A stretch of 64,000 bases of DNA from Nosocomiicoccus massiliensis (GTDB lineage: Bacteria > Bacillota > Bacilli > Staphylococcales > Salinicoccaceae), in contig NZ_CP136964.1 in NCBI RefSeq assembly GCF_002871345.2, positions 496,001 to 560,000 on the forward strand. The letters run 5' to 3'. Of this stretch, positions 20,259 to 30,577 are shown in pieces. Each line of letters begins with the position of its first letter. The stretch's first letter is position 1. The position numbers were made by a program, and so were the translations under genes. The notes beneath the pieces are model-generated. The model was given only the letters and a program-made list of their open reading frames with translations. It searched no databases and was not told where the DNA came from.

Positions 20259-21377
20259 TTATCTACTTTCAATTGGTTCGTATTTTCTACTCGTATATCC
20301 AGTGTACTCTGCGCGTGGACGAATGAGTCGGTTATTTGCATATTGTTCTAACATATGTGCAAGCCAACCTGACGTACGGCTGACAGCGAATATTGGAGTA
20401 AATAAATCATGTGAAATACCCATTGAGTGATACACTGATGCACTAAAGAAATCGACGTTTGGTAATAACCCTTTTTCTTCTTCTACAATTTCAGCAATGC
20501 GTGTAGACATTTCGTATAATTCAGGCTCACCTGTCTCTTCAGTTAACTTACGAGACATTTCTTTTAAGTACTTCGCACGCGGATCTCCTTCTTTATACAC
20601 GCGATGACCGATACCCATAACTTTTTCTTTGTTTTCAAGTTTTTTATGGATGTATTCGTCAACTTTATCTAAACTACCGATTTCAGTTAACATGTTCATC
20701 ACTTGTTCGTTTGCTCCGCCGTGAAGTGGTCCTTTTAATGCTCCAATCGCAGCAACTGTTCCTGAATATAAGTCAGATAACGTCGCAACACATACGCGAG
20801 CAGTAAATGTCGATGCGTTAATTTCGTGATCAGCATGTAAAATAAGTGCCTTTTCCATCGCTTCGACTTGTACATCTGTCGGTTCCTCACCGTATAACAT
20901 ATATAAGAAGTTTTTAGCAAAGCCGTATTCTTCTTTAGGTTTAACAACATCTAAACCTTTTCTAAAGCGGTCAAAGTTAGCAACAATCGCAGGAATCGCA
21001 CCTTGAATACGGATTGATTTATTCATGTTTGCTTCTTCAGTTAAAATATCCGCTTCATCATCAAGCATACCTAGATATGAGATTGACGTTCTTAATGCAG
21101 CCATCGGCTGATTACCTGTTTTAGCGAAAATTTTAAACACTTCTTCGTCTTCATGAGCGAGTGACATATATTTAAATAAGTCCGCTTCAAATTGTTTTAA
21201 CTCTTCTTCGTTTGGTAAGCGGTCGTTCCATAGTAAATAAACGACTTCTTCAAACGATGCATTTTCGGCTAAGTCATCAATTTCATAACCAGCATACGTT
21301 AGCTGAGTTCCGATAATTGAACTAATTCTTGACTCTCCAATTACTACACCTTCTAAACCAGCTTTCATTTCAGGCAT
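20259..21377 (-). CDS. citZ: Citrate synthase
   Basis: Condenses acetyl-CoA and oxaloacetate. 372 residues, the Gram-positive type II short form. Catalytic residues appear in LHADHEINASTF (His), GIGHRVYKEGDPRAKYL (His) and the Asp of NVDFFSASVYHSMG. First gene of citZ-icd. A TATAAT box lies about 45 bp upstream (around 21420-21426) with no clear -35, which suggests an activated or repressed promoter. Confidence 0.96.
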   Translation of the reverse strand: MPEMKAGLEGVVIGESRISSIIGTQLTYAGYEIDDLAENASFEEVVYLLWNDRLPNEEELKQFEADLFKYMSLAHEDEEVFKIFAKTGNQPMAALRTSISYLGMLDDEADILTEEANMNKSIRIQGAIPAIVANFDRFRKGLDVVKPKEEYGFAKNFLYMLYGEEPTDVQVEAMEKALILHADHEINASTFTARVCVATLSDLYSGTVAAIGALKGPLHGGANEQVMNMLTEIGSLDKVDEYIHKKLENKEKVMGIGHRVYKEGDPRAKYLKEMSRKLTEETGEPELYEMSTRIAEIVEEEKGLLPNVDFFSASVYHSMGISHDLFTPIFAVSRTSGWLAHMLEQYANNRLIRPRAEYTGYTSRKYEPIESR

Positions 21378-21602
21378 AGAATTTAACCCCCCATATATCT
21401 TTAAACGATTTATTTAATTTCATTATAGCAAACTTTGTATATAGGTGCTTACGTTTAATTCATACACTTATTTGTGAATTTTATATCAAAAACTATTGTG
21501 ACGATTGATATAGAACGGTCTTAAAACTTAAAATCACTAACATTTTTAATCATAACTAAAAATTAAGTTTCTTATACTTTTTAATAAGTTTAATTTATAA
21601 CC
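21378..21602. other. AT-rich gap upstream of citZ
   Basis: About 225 bp without a gene. It contains the presumed citZ promoter (TATAAT near 21420-21426 on the minus strand). I see no clear catabolite-repression site or other motif. Confidence 0.5.
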
Positions 21603-21628
21603 AAAAAGAGAGTAGATAAACTACTCTC
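21603..21628 (-). terminator. Terminator after lipoprotein gene
   Basis: An 8-bp stem (21608-21615 with 21621-21628) is followed on the minus strand by a T-run. It overlaps the stop codon of the lipoprotein gene. Confidence 0.8.
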
Positions 21629-22301
21629 CTTTAGGTACTTCTATTTGTTCAACTTCTCCAATGTTTTCAAATGTTGCGAAGCCTTTAATATCATAATTTT
21701 CTTTATCATCTCTTAAAGTGCCTTCGACATCTGCACGCACAACCTTATAGTCAGCATTCACTTGAAGCGTTAATGATAAATTTTCAACATCATAATCTTG
21801 TAAATTAGATGCAAGTTCATTACTAAATATAGATAAATCTTCAATTGTCAGTAAATCGTAAGTAATGACGTAAACATCTTTATCTGTCTTAAGATCGCCT
21901 TTTGGTAATTCTTTAAGTTTTTCAACGAGCTCCCTATACGTTAACGGATTTAGTTCAATGTCACTCGTTTCAAATTCACCATTTGTTAAGACATTCTTTT
22001 CACCATTTACATCATATAATGTAAACACCGAGTCAGACGTATCAACTTCAAACTTTACATTTTCATCGTTATCAATAGTAACTATAAAGTTTAATTCGTC
22101 TTCATCATTCATCGTAAGCGTCCCACGCTCTTCATAAGAAATCACATCTTGGTTGTTCGCGACAACTTCGTCGATTAACGATTCTGACGTCATAGATTTA
22201 TCTTGTTTAACTTCTTTTACTTCTTCTTCACCATCATTACTATTACTACATGCACTTAATAGTAAAGTTGCTGAAAAAATGCTTATGACAAGCTTTTTCA
22301 T
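21621..22301 (-). CDS. Putative lipoprotein
   Basis: A 226-residue secreted protein anchored by a lipid. The type II signal peptide MKKLVISIFSATLLLSAC ends in a clear lipobox (LSAC, Cys18), followed by an acidic, low-complexity linker (SNSNDGEEEVKE). The rest is a beta-rich, acidic domain reminiscent of the DUF6612/LppX-like lipoprotein folds, but I do not recognise a precise family. It lies 15 bp after pyk and ends in a terminator, so it is probably the last gene of pfkA-pyk. Confidence 0.75.
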   Translation of the reverse strand: MKKLVISIFSATLLLSACSNSNDGEEEVKEVKQDKSMTSESLIDEVVANNQDVISYEERGTLTMNDEDELNFIVTIDNDENVKFEVDTSDSVFTLYDVNGEKNVLTNGEFETSDIELNPLTYRELVEKLKELPKGDLKTDKDVYVITYDLLTIEDLSIFSNELASNLQDYDVENLSLTLQVNADYKVVRADVEGTLRDDKENYDIKGFATFENIGEVEQIEVPKGE

Positions 22302-22316
22302 TCGGATCCTCCTTAA

Positions 22317-24077
22317 TTACAGTACGTCTGCATGTCCACTATAAACGACATGCTGTTCACTGTCGACAGTAACTTTCATGCCTGGTTTTAATATATCAAA
22401 CGCATCTGTTGCTCCAACGATTGTCGGTAACTCTAAATTTAAACCGACGATTGCTCCAGGACTTGTTAAACCACCTTCAACAGTAATTAACCCTGCCGCT
22501 TTAACTAAGTGAGGTGTCATTATACCATCAACTTTTTCTAGTAAAACGATTTTTCCTGTCGTATCAATTTTAGCAAGTTCATCATATGATTTCGCCATAA
22601 CTACTTCACCGTAGCCTGTTAATTTTCCTATTCCTTGAGCGGTGATTAACGTATCTCCAACGACGTGTAACTTCATTAAGTTTGTCGTTCCAGCTTGTCC
22701 AGTCGGCACACCGGCTGTGATAATAATTAAATCACCTTCATTAGCGTATCCTTTTTCAACGACAGATTGCACTGAACCGTTTAATACTTCATCTGTATTA
22801 CTCAGCTTTTTTGAAACAATCGGTTGAACACCCCATACGAGTCCAAGTTGTCTAGCGACGTGGTCATACGGAGTGACTGCGATAATATCACACTGTGGAC
22901 GATATTTAGAAATCATTTTTGCAGTATGTCCAGATTCAGTTGCCGCAACAATTGCACGGCAGTTTAAGTTTAACGCAGTATGTGCTGCGGAAACTCCAAT
23001 TGCTGTCGTAACTGTAGTATCTTGGACTTTCGTACGATCTGATAATAGCTTCTTATAGTCTTGTGCTGCTTCACTTGACTTCGCAATGTTTGCCATCGTT
23101 GTTACAGCTTCTACTGGATATTCACCAGCTGCTGTTTCTCCTGATAACATGACTGCGTCACTTCCGTCGTAAATTGCGTTCGCAACGTCACTCGCTTCTG
23201 CACGTGTACAGCGTGGATTATGTTGCATTGAATCTAACATTTGTGTTGCTGTAATGACTGGTTTCCCTGCAAAGTTACATTTTTTAATAAGCTCTTTTTG
23301 AGCAAGTGGTACAGCTTCTGTCGGAATTTCAACACCTAGATCTCCACGAGCAACCATTAAACCGTCTGATACGAGTAATATATCATCGATATTATCAATA
23401 CCTTCTTGGTTTTCAATTTTAGGTATGATTTTAATGTAGCTACCGTTATTACCTTCGAGTAGTTCACGAATTTTTAATACGTCATCTTTTTTACGGATAA
23501 ATGACGGTGCGATGAAATCTACTTCGTTTTCAATACCAAATAAAATGTCACTTTCATCTTTTTCAGTCATCGACGGTAAGTTCACTTTAACTTGAGGAAC
23601 GTTTACACCTTTTTTATTTTTTACTTCACCTTCATTTAGAACTGTTGTATGAATAACTTCGTTATCATAATCAAGCGCATCGATTTTTAACGTAATAATT
23701 CCGTCATCGATTAAAATCTCGTCTCCTACTTTTACATCGTGAATCAGACCATTATAAGAAATCGATATTTTTTCAGAATCACCAAGCACTTCATTCATAT
23801 GAACGGCAAGCTTTTGATTTTTAACAAGATGAACAACATCGTCTTTCATATTGTGCGTTCTAATCTCAGGACCTTTTGTATCGAGTAGAATACCGATATG
23901 TTTTTCAAGCTTTTTTGAAACTTTTCGAATCCTCTTAATACGATTTAAATGCTCTTCATGGTCTCCGTGTGAAAAGTTCAGTCTCGCGATGTTCATACCA
24001 GCGCGCATTAATTTTTCTAATGTTTCTTCACTTTCTGATGCTGGCCCAATCGTACAAATTATTTTAGTTCTACGCAT
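22317..24077 (-). CDS. pyk: Pyruvate kinase
   Basis: Last step of glycolysis. 586 residues. Catalytic barrel motifs are [35 protein letters not shown] and [15 protein letters not shown]-terminal extension (about residues 475-586) is a phosphohistidine-like domain found in Bacillus and Staphylococcus enzymes. Its usual TSH motif reads [11 protein letters not shown], so the phosphoryl-accepting His is absent and the extension is likely structural. It starts 10 bp downstream of pfkA. Confidence 0.97.
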   Translation of the reverse strand: MRRTKIICTIGPASESEETLEKLMRAGMNIARLNFSHGDHEEHLNRIKRIRKVSKKLEKHIGILLDTKGPEIRTHNMKDDVVHLVKNQKLAVHMNEVLGDSEKISISYNGLIHDVKVGDEILIDDGIITLKIDALDYDNEVIHTTVLNEGEVKNKKGVNVPQVKVNLPSMTEKDESDILFGIENEVDFIAPSFIRKKDDVLKIRELLEGNNGSYIKIIPKIENQEGIDNIDDILLVSDGLMVARGDLGVEIPTEAVPLAQKELIKKCNFAGKPVITATQMLDSMQHNPRCTRAEASDVANAIYDGSDAVMLSGETAAGEYPVEAVTTMANIAKSSEAAQDYKKLLSDRTKVQDTTVTTAIGVSAAHTALNLNCRAIVAATESGHTAKMISKYRPQCDIIAVTPYDHVARQLGLVWGVQPIVSKKLSNTDEVLNGSVQSVVEKGYANEGDLIIITAGVPTGQAGTTNLMKLHVVGDTLITAQGIGKLTGYGEVVMAKSYDELAKIDTTGKIVLLEKVDGIMTPHLVKAAGLITVEGGLTSPGAIVGLNLELPTIVGATDAFDILKPGMKVTVDSEQHVVYSGHADVL

Positions 24078-24086
24078 AATATCCTC

Positions 24087-25046
24087 CTAAATAGATAGCT
24101 CATTAATTATATCAATGAGTGATATATCAATTTTCTTTTCATGATTTAAAACCGTGTCGTAATCGACATGTTTTATTGAATTCTGTGTTAAGTACACCAT
24201 TTGTCCAGATTGTCCTTCTAGTAATAAATTGACAGCTTCATATCCGAATCGAGAAGCAAGTATACGGTCTTTTGAAGACGGTCGTCCCCCTCTTTGAATG
24301 TGTCCAAGGACACTAATTCGTGAATCTATATTTAATTGTTCACTTAATAGTTTACTACATTTTTCTGCAGACATAACCCCTTCTGCAACGATTATTATCG
24401 AATGTGTTTTCCCACGTTCAATCCCTCGTTTAATTTTTGTAGCAACGTCGTTAATATTATATGGTACTTCTGGTATTAAAACCGACTCTGCACCACTTGC
24501 GATGCCGCTATATAATGCGAGCATTCCACTATCTCTACCCATAACTTCAATAATAAATGTACGTTCGTGGCTCGTTGCTGTATCTCTTATTCTATCGACG
24601 GCTTCAACGACTGTGTTTAATGCTGAATCAAATCCAATGGAGCTTTCAGTAAATGGAATGTCGTTATCAATTGTTGCTGGAATCGATATTGTTTTAATTC
24701 CGTGTTTTTCAAGTGCATACGCACCTCTAAACGTCCCGTCTCCTCCGATAACAACGAGTCCTTCTATTTCAAATTCTTTTAAAATTTTAACTGCAATTTG
24801 CTGTATTTCTTCATCTTTAAATTCGTTACAGCGAGCAGAATATAATGCCGTTCCACCACGCTGAATAATATCACCGACGTCGGATAATTCCATGCGTATA
24901 ATGTCTCCACGGAGCAAACCTAAAAAGCCGTGGGAGATTCCAAACACTTCTAAACCTCTATTAATACTCGTACGTACGACAGCTCGAACTGCTGCGTTCA
25001 TACCAGGTGCATCTCCACCACTAGTTAATACTGCGATACGTTTCAC
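24087..25046 (-). CDS. pfkA: ATP-dependent 6-phosphofructokinase
   Basis: Commits fructose-6-phosphate to glycolysis. 319 residues. It has the ATP site TSGGDAPGMNAAVRAVVR and GGDGTFRGAYAL, catalytic ATIDNDIPFTESSIGFDSA, the effector-site segment EVMGRDSGMLALYSGIASG, and LGHIQRGGRPSSKDRILA. The usual pfkA-pyk pair. A terminator separates it from accA. Confidence 0.97.
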   Translation of the reverse strand: MKRIAVLTSGGDAPGMNAAVRAVVRTSINRGLEVFGISHGFLGLLRGDIIRMELSDVGDIIQRGGTALYSARCNEFKDEEIQQIAVKILKEFEIEGLVVIGGDGTFRGAYALEKHGIKTISIPATIDNDIPFTESSIGFDSALNTVVEAVDRIRDTATSHERTFIIEVMGRDSGMLALYSGIASGAESVLIPEVPYNINDVATKIKRGIERGKTHSIIIVAEGVMSAEKCSKLLSEQLNIDSRISVLGHIQRGGRPSSKDRILASRFGYEAVNLLLEGQSGQMVYLTQNSIKHVDYDTVLNHEKKIDISLIDIINELSI

Positions 25047-25070
25047 AATTACACGCTTCTTTCTATTTAT

Positions 25071-25112
25071 AAAAATAACTCTCTTACTAAGTATTCTACT
25101 TAAAAGAGAGTT
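25071..25112 (-). terminator. Terminator between accA and pfkA
   Basis: Outer stem AACTCTCTT/AAGAGAGTT (25077-25085 with 25104-25112) and an inner stem, followed on the minus strand by TTATTTTT. It ends the accD-accA transcript. Confidence 0.85.
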
Positions 25113-25121
25113 AAATTTGTA

Positions 25122-26066
25122 TTAATTATCTTCAACTTTAAAATCACCGATCGCCATATACTTTTCAAATCGTACATCAAGACGTGATGAATCGTCGATT
25201 TCACTTAATTGTTCAAGACCATTTATAATCGCTTCTTTTGTTTGTTTATATACGAACGGTTTGTCGACGTGTGCGCCACCTTCAGGTTCTTCAATTACAA
25301 AATCAGCAACGCCTAACTCGTAAAGGTCTGCAGCTGTTAACTTTAATGATTTTGCTGCTACTTCTTTTAACGATGCATCTTTAAATAAAATACTCGCAGC
25401 ACCTTCAGGAGAAATGACTGAATACGTACTGTTTTCTAGCATATAAAGATGATCACATACGCCAATTCCTACCGCTCCTCCAGATCCACCTTCACCGATA
25501 ACAATAGAAATGATCGGGACGTTAAATCCAGCCATCTTTACGAGGTTTTTAGCAATCGCTTCACTTTGTCCGCGTTCTTCTGCTTCTTTACCTGGATACG
25601 CACCTTTCGTATCGATAAATGTAACGATTGGACGTTTAAACTTTTCTGCTTGCTCCATTAACCTGAGTGCTTTACGGTAACCTTCAGGATGTGGCATACC
25701 GAAGTTGCGTTTAATGTTTTCTCTTGTCGACATCCCGCGTTGGTGACCGATAACAGTCACTGGTGTGCCGTTAATGCTTGCGACACCACCGATAATTGCA
25801 CGGTCATCTCCATACGCACGGTCTCCAGCAAACTCGATAAATTCATCGCAAATTGCTTCGATGTATTCTAACGTCGTTGGACGCTCTAACTTTCTAGCAA
25901 GCTCTACTTGCTGCCAAGGTGTTAGTGTGCGTGTCATCATCTTAATTTTATCGTTTAGTGCATCGATTTCTTTTGATAAATCGATATTGTTTTTTTCTTC
26001 ATAACCTTTTAACTCTTCGATTCTGTCTTTTAAATCTTGTACAGTATCTCTTCTCGTTTCAGACAT
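25122..26066 (-). CDS. accA: Acetyl-CoA carboxylase carboxyltransferase subunit alpha
   Basis: Alpha half of the carboxyltransferase that makes malonyl-CoA for fatty acid synthesis. 314 residues. It carries the N-terminal [21 protein letters not shown] and the crotonase-fold core: [39 protein letters not shown], and [17 protein letters not shown]. accD lies 10 bp upstream. The two genes form an operon with the GntR gene. Confidence 0.97.
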   Translation of the reverse strand: MSETRRDTVQDLKDRIEELKGYEEKNNIDLSKEIDALNDKIKMMTRTLTPWQQVELARKLERPTTLEYIEAICDEFIEFAGDRAYGDDRAIIGGVASINGTPVTVIGHQRGMSTRENIKRNFGMPHPEGYRKALRLMEQAEKFKRPIVTFIDTKGAYPGKEAEERGQSEAIAKNLVKMAGFNVPIISIVIGEGGSGGAVGIGVCDHLYMLENSTYSVISPEGAASILFKDASLKEVAAKSLKLTAADLYELGVADFVIEEPEGGAHVDKPFVYKQTKEAIINGLEQLSEIDDSSRLDVRFEKYMAIGDFKVEDN

Positions 26067-26076
26067 ACACTCACCC

Positions 26077-26919
26077 CTAACTATGCAACCTTAATATTTG
26101 AGCTAATACAGATCTCATTTCCGTTCGGTCTACCACTTTGTCGAGTTGACCGTGTTCGATTAAAAACTCTGCCGTTTGGAAATCTTTCGGCAATTTCTCT
26201 TTGATCGTCTCTTCAATTACTCGGCGCCCAGCAAATCCAATTAACGCACCGCTTTCCGCTAAGTTAATATCACCGACAGATGCAAAAGACGCACTGACTC
26301 CACCTGTTGTTGGATGCGTCATATATGCGACATATAATAGTCCGTGACTAGAATGGCGCTCTATCGCTACAGATACTTTTGCCATCTGCATTAACGATAA
26401 AATACCTTCTTGCATTCTCGCTCCACCACTTGCTGTGAACACGATGACGGGTAAACGATGGTCCGTTGCATAGTTAAATGCTTGTGCGAGCATTTCACCA
26501 ACCGCACTTCCCATACTACCCATGCGGACGCGTGTATCCATCACAGCGATCACGACTTCGTGTCCGTCAATTTCACCATGTGCAACACGAAGCGCTTCAT
26601 TGAGTCCCGTTCGACGTTTATCGTTTTCTAATTTTGACACGTAGTTCGGGAAGTTTAATGGGTTTTTCGATGTAATATTTGTGAATAATAACTTTTTACT
26701 ATTTTTATCGAATAATGCGTCGAGACGCTCGTCACTAGTGATTGGGAAATGATACTCACATTTTGGACACACGTGGACATTACTCACTAACTCTTTTGTA
26801 TAGAGTAAGCTTTTACATTGTGGGCATTTTGTCATTACTGGTTCTGAATCTTTATATGTTCCTTTTTTGGTCGGTTCGTTTACTTTTTTGTTAAGTTTAT
26901 AAAATAAGTCTTTTAACAT
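26077..26919 (-). CDS. accD: Acetyl-CoA carboxylase carboxyltransferase subunit beta
   Basis: Beta half of the carboxyltransferase. The four-cysteine zinc ribbon ([15 protein letters not shown] then VCPKCEYHF) is at residues 32-56. The crotonase-fold core follows, with [33 protein letters not shown] and [19 protein letters not shown]. 280 residues. It is preceded at 20 bp by a small GntR-family regulator. Confidence 0.96.
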   Translation of the reverse strand: MLKDLFYKLNKKVNEPTKKGTYKDSEPVMTKCPQCKSLLYTKELVSNVHVCPKCEYHFPITSDERLDALFDKNSKKLLFTNITSKNPLNFPNYVSKLENDKRRTGLNEALRVAHGEIDGHEVVIAVMDTRVRMGSMGSAVGEMLAQAFNYATDHRLPVIVFTASGGARMQEGILSLMQMAKVSVAIERHSSHGLLYVAYMTHPTTGGVSASFASVGDINLAESGALIGFAGRRVIEETIKEKLPKDFQTAEFLIEHGQLDKVVDRTEMRSVLAQILRLHS

Positions 26920-26939
26920 AATTTCCCCTCGACATTTTG

Positions 26940-27350
26940 TTAATCTGTATATTTTTTAATGATTGTATAAATTGTAGATAATATTAAATTATCCGATTCT
27001 TCAACCGTTTTTTTGCCGTCATATTTTTCATCGATATATCGTTCGAATAATTCGTTGATTTCCATTAACTCATCACGTTGTGCATCCGTTTTAATTAAAA
27101 ATCGTCCGATGATATCAAATAATCGATGTTCTTTAAAATCAGCGAGATATGTACCTTCTCCAATTTTCACGTGAACGACACCTAACATTTCTAACGCTCT
27201 TAAAGCTTCACGTACACTTTGACGCGAAACGTTTAGCTCTTCTTTTAAATATCGTTCACTTGGAAGTCGGTCTCCAGGTTGAATATTCGTCTCACGAATG
27301 ATTTTTTCTAGTTCAGTTAAAATATATTCAAATCTAGTTTTCTGGTTCAT
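26940..27350 (-). CDS. Short FadR-type GntR regulator
   Basis: A 136-residue DNA-binding protein. The winged helix-turn-helix is standard for FadR-type GntR regulators (GDRLPSERYLKEELNVSRQ, VREALRALEMLGVVHVKIGEG). After residue ~75 only about 60 residues remain, whereas the family's all-helical FCD ligand domain normally has ~150. The effector domain is therefore mostly missing, and the gene cannot extend because accD begins 20 bp later. It heads the accD-accA operon, with its own promoter and an operator-like palindrome. Likely an autoregulated repressor tied to fatty acid or pyruvate/malate metabolism, but the ligand is unknown. Confidence 0.8.
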   Translation of the reverse strand: MNQKTRFEYILTELEKIIRETNIQPGDRLPSERYLKEELNVSRQSVREALRALEMLGVVHVKIGEGTYLADFKEHRLFDIIGRFLIKTDAQRDELMEINELFERYIDEKYDGKKTVEESDNLILSTIYTIIKKYTD

Positions 27351-27365
27351 TTTATACCTGCCATT

Positions 27366-27384
27366 TCAGTGGTCGTACCACTGA
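27366..27384. promoter_or_regulatory. GntR-type operator palindrome
   Basis: A perfect 8-bp inverted repeat with a 3-bp centre (TCAGTGGT-CGT-ACCACTGA), whose core TGGT-NNN-ACCA is the established operator pattern of FadR/PdhR/LldR-type GntR proteins. It lies 16 bp before the gntR start and directly after the -10 box, as expected for autorepression. Confidence 0.85.
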
Positions 27385-27412
27385 TAATAACATGATTTAA
27401 ATTTTCAAGCAA
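27384..27412 (-). promoter_or_regulatory. Promoter of gntR-accD-accA
   Basis: -35 TTGCTT (27407-27412) and -10 TATTAT (27384-27389), 17-bp spacer. The GntR-type operator begins at the downstream edge of the -10 box, so a bound repressor would block transcription. Confidence 0.75.
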
Positions 27413-27415
27413 TTT

Positions 27416-30400
27416 TCATTTCATAAAACGTACATTTTCTTTTCCTAACAGATTAATAAGTCGATTTAAATTGTTATGTTGCATGTGTCCAAGTTTCGTT
27501 TGTTCCATATCAAAAACTGGAATTCCTTCCGATGATAACAGCTTTTTAAACTGCGTATCTTCGTAATTTCTTACATAGACATACTTCGTATCTTTAATAT
27601 AATTTCTTATAAAATCATCCACTATATAAACCCTAGAGATGATTAATTGTTTTTTACCTCTGTACTCATCCATCCGACCGTCGATTACGAGTATATCTTG
27701 TTGAAGTTTTGATAAGTTGATCATATAGTCTTTCGGGAAAAGTACCGCATCCATTTCAGTATGCCCGTCTGTGATTGATACGTAAGCCATGTCGTCATTT
27801 TTCTTCGTTCTTATTTGTCTCACACTAAGTATAGAAACGAGAAAAATACCTCGTTGTTTATTAGACTTATGATCGAGTAATGAAAACGGAATATATTGAA
27901 CATCATTATGTTTTGTAATGATTGGATGCTCTGAAATATTAAATCCAAGCATTTCGATTTCTCCATCGATGAGTTCTTGTTGGGCCATTTCTTCGACGTC
28001 TTCATCCTCAGGGCGAATTATTGTTAAACCGAGCACCATGTCGAGTAAATTAATTTGGTCTACGCCATCCTTAATGGAATCTAATGCTTTTTTAGATTGT
28101 TGTAATAACGACTTTCTCGAGCGATTAAAGTCATCGAACGCACCTGAAAGAATTAAAGCGCGAAGTTGTCTTTCGTTTAATCTTATACCTAACTGATTCA
28201 TGCGTGATACAAAATCGTACACGTCTTCAAACTGTTTCTCTTTTCTTGCTTCAACAATTGCATTTGAGATATCTTTCGTTATATATTTAATCATCGAAAA
28301 TCCGAGACGTAATCCGTCTTTGCTCGTATTGTTATAAAACGACTCATGAATACTTGGTCGTTTTATTTGAACCTTTAATCGTTTTAACTCACGTAACGTA
28401 TTTGCAAGTTTTTCTTCTTTCGTCTTATGGTCAAGCAGCATGACCGCATAAAACTCTTCCGGGAAATGTGCTTTTATATACGCCATTCTGTACGTAATTA
28501 ACGCATAGACGAGCGCGTGACTTTTTGGAAAACCGTAATCTGCGAATTTTAAAATTAAATCAAATAAGTGTTCACTCACTTCACGGCTATAGTGATTCCT
28601 CTCAGCGCCTTCAATGAACTTACTTTTTTCACGCATTAACTCGTCGCGGTTCTTTTTCGCCATCGCGCGTCGTGTAATATCCGCTTCTTGCAAACTAAAC
28701 CCTGCAATTTTTCGAGTCGTCTGCATAATTTGCTCCTGAAATATCATGACTCCGTACGTATCTTTTAAAATTTCTTTTAAATCATCATGCGGATAAACGA
28801 CCTTTTTTGAAGAATGTTTAATGTCGATGATATGGTCGATTTGTTCCATCGGACCTGGTCTGTACATCGCAAGAACGAGCGCAAGATCGAGTAAACTATT
28901 TGGTTTGTATCGCTCGATTACTTTCGTAATTCCATCAGATTCTAATTGGAATATACCAGCCGTCATTCCAGCAGATAATAGTCGAAATGTTTTTTTATCG
29001 TCTAAAGGTATTTTATTTACGTCAAAATCGTGATTACGTGTTTTGATACGGGTACTCATATAGCGAATTAACGATAGCGTCTGTAAACTTAAGACGTCGA
29101 TTTTTAAAAGCCCGACCTTTTCACAGTCTTCCATCGGCCACTGACTTATGACACCTGTTTCATTAAACATGATTGGTATTTCTTCGTTTAAAGGATTTCT
29201 ACCAAGCAGTACCCCACTTGCATGAATTGAAGTGTTTCGTGGTAAGTTTTCTATTTTTAATGCGTATTTTTTTAACAGCTTATATTTAACATTTGTTTCA
29301 ATTAAGTTGTTAAACCTTTCAGAGTTAAACGCTTGTTCCAGGTCAACATTATTTTCATCGATAATGTTTGATATTTCTTTTAGTTCACTGTCATTAAAGC
29401 TAAATATACGCCCCACTTCACGCGCAACACTTTTAGCTGTCATATTGTTATAAGTTAAAATGTTCGCAACGTGCATTTCGCCGTATTTTTGCTGTAAATA
29501 CTCGATTACTTTCGGACGATCGACAGATGCAAAGTCGATATCGATATCTGGCATCGTGACACGCTCTTCGTTTAAAAATCGTTCAAATAGTAAATCGTAC
29601 TCAATCGGATCAATGTCAGTAATATCGAGTAAATACGCGACTAAACTCGCCCCAGATGATCCACGACCTGGACCGACATAAATTTCATTATTTTTACAAT
29701 ATCTGACGAGATCTGAAACGATTAAAAAATAATCTGCGAATCCCATGTTGACGATTGTTTTATATTCTTTATTTAATCGGTCACGGTAGGCGTCTGTCAT
29801 ATGACCAATTTTACGTTTTATCGCATCTTTTAATTCATCTTTTAATAACTCTTCACTTGAACCTTCCGTAAACTTCGGTAGTGTATATTCGACTTTTGGC
29901 ATATAGACGTCACATTTATCGACGATTTCTTTGTTCGTTTCTAAGTAATCACTATATTTAGCGACATCCGCTTGTAGTTTAATAAAGTCGTCACCGTCTG
30001 ATTCGTTTAAATACTGTAAGTCTATTTTTTCATTTTCTTTAATGGCATTTAATACGTTAACGACTGCAGCATCACTTTTTTTATAGTAATAGCTCGGACG
30101 AATGTAGGCTTTTTTATACGCACTATTAACAGTATGGGCAGTATATTTATCCTCGTCAGGGATGTTTATATATTCAAAGATGTTAAGTCCTTCATCATTT
30201 TTAAGAACCGCAATACAGTCTGTAATATCGCTTAGAAATGATAATGGAATGACTTCAGTTTTTTTATAACTAATTCTAGAAGATAGTTTAGATAGAAAAT
30301 AAAAACCTTTTAAACTTTTTGCATACAACACAATATCGCTCGTCTTAAAATCATCTTCTATACTAATCTCTAGTCCAACGATAGGTTTTATATCATTTGT

Positions 30401-30559
30401 CTGTGCTTTTTGTAAAAACTCATATGCACCGTGCATACTATTGAAGTCCGTAATCGCAACAGAACACTGGTCGTCTTCTTTTAAAATATTTATAAGGCGA
30501 TCAATTTGAATATTACTATTTAAAAATTCATAGCTACTATGCACATTTAAATTGATCAT
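27416..30559 (-). CDS. dnaE: DNA polymerase III alpha subunit DnaE
   Basis: The DnaE-type replicative polymerase of Gram-positives, used for lagging-strand primer extension alongside PolC. 1047 residues: N-terminal PHP domain (MINLNVHSSYEFLN, VAITDFNSMHGAYEF), polymerase palm with the catalytic aspartates (TMPDIDIDFASVDRP) and GPGRGSSGASLVAYLL, helix-hairpin-helix region near residues 800-850, and a C-terminal OB fold (YVSITDGHTEMDAVLFP). There is no intrinsic 3'-5' exonuclease. nrnA lies 18 bp upstream. Confidence 0.97.
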   Translation of the reverse strand: MINLNVHSSYEFLNSNIQIDRLINILKEDDQCSVAITDFNSMHGAYEFLQKAQTNDIKPIVGLEISIEDDFKTSDIVLYAKSLKGFYFLSKLSSRISYKKTEVIPLSFLSDITDCIAVLKNDEGLNIFEYINIPDEDKYTAHTVNSAYKKAYIRPSYYYKKSDAAVVNVLNAIKENEKIDLQYLNESDGDDFIKLQADVAKYSDYLETNKEIVDKCDVYMPKVEYTLPKFTEGSSEELLKDELKDAIKRKIGHMTDAYRDRLNKEYKTIVNMGFADYFLIVSDLVRYCKNNEIYVGPGRGSSGASLVAYLLDITDIDPIEYDLLFERFLNEERVTMPDIDIDFASVDRPKVIEYLQQKYGEMHVANILTYNNMTAKSVAREVGRIFSFNDSELKEISNIIDENNVDLEQAFNSERFNNLIETNVKYKLLKKYALKIENLPRNTSIHASGVLLGRNPLNEEIPIMFNETGVISQWPMEDCEKVGLLKIDVLSLQTLSLIRYMSTRIKTRNHDFDVNKIPLDDKKTFRLLSAGMTAGIFQLESDGITKVIERYKPNSLLDLALVLAMYRPGPMEQIDHIIDIKHSSKKVVYPHDDLKEILKDTYGVMIFQEQIMQTTRKIAGFSLQEADITRRAMAKKNRDELMREKSKFIEGAERNHYSREVSEHLFDLILKFADYGFPKSHALVYALITYRMAYIKAHFPEEFYAVMLLDHKTKEEKLANTLRELKRLKVQIKRPSIHESFYNNTSKDGLRLGFSMIKYITKDISNAIVEARKEKQFEDVYDFVSRMNQLGIRLNERQLRALILSGAFDDFNRSRKSLLQQSKKALDSIKDGVDQINLLDMVLGLTIIRPEDEDVEEMAQQELIDGEIEMLGFNISEHPIITKHNDVQYIPFSLLDHKSNKQRGIFLVSILSVRQIRTKKNDDMAYVSITDGHTEMDAVLFPKDYMINLSKLQQDILVIDGRMDEYRGKKQLIISRVYIVDDFIRNYIKDTKYVYVRNYEDTQFKKLLSSEGIPVFDMEQTKLGHMQHNNLNRLINLLGKENVRFMK

Positions 30560-30577
30560 TCGTATTCACTCCGCCTC

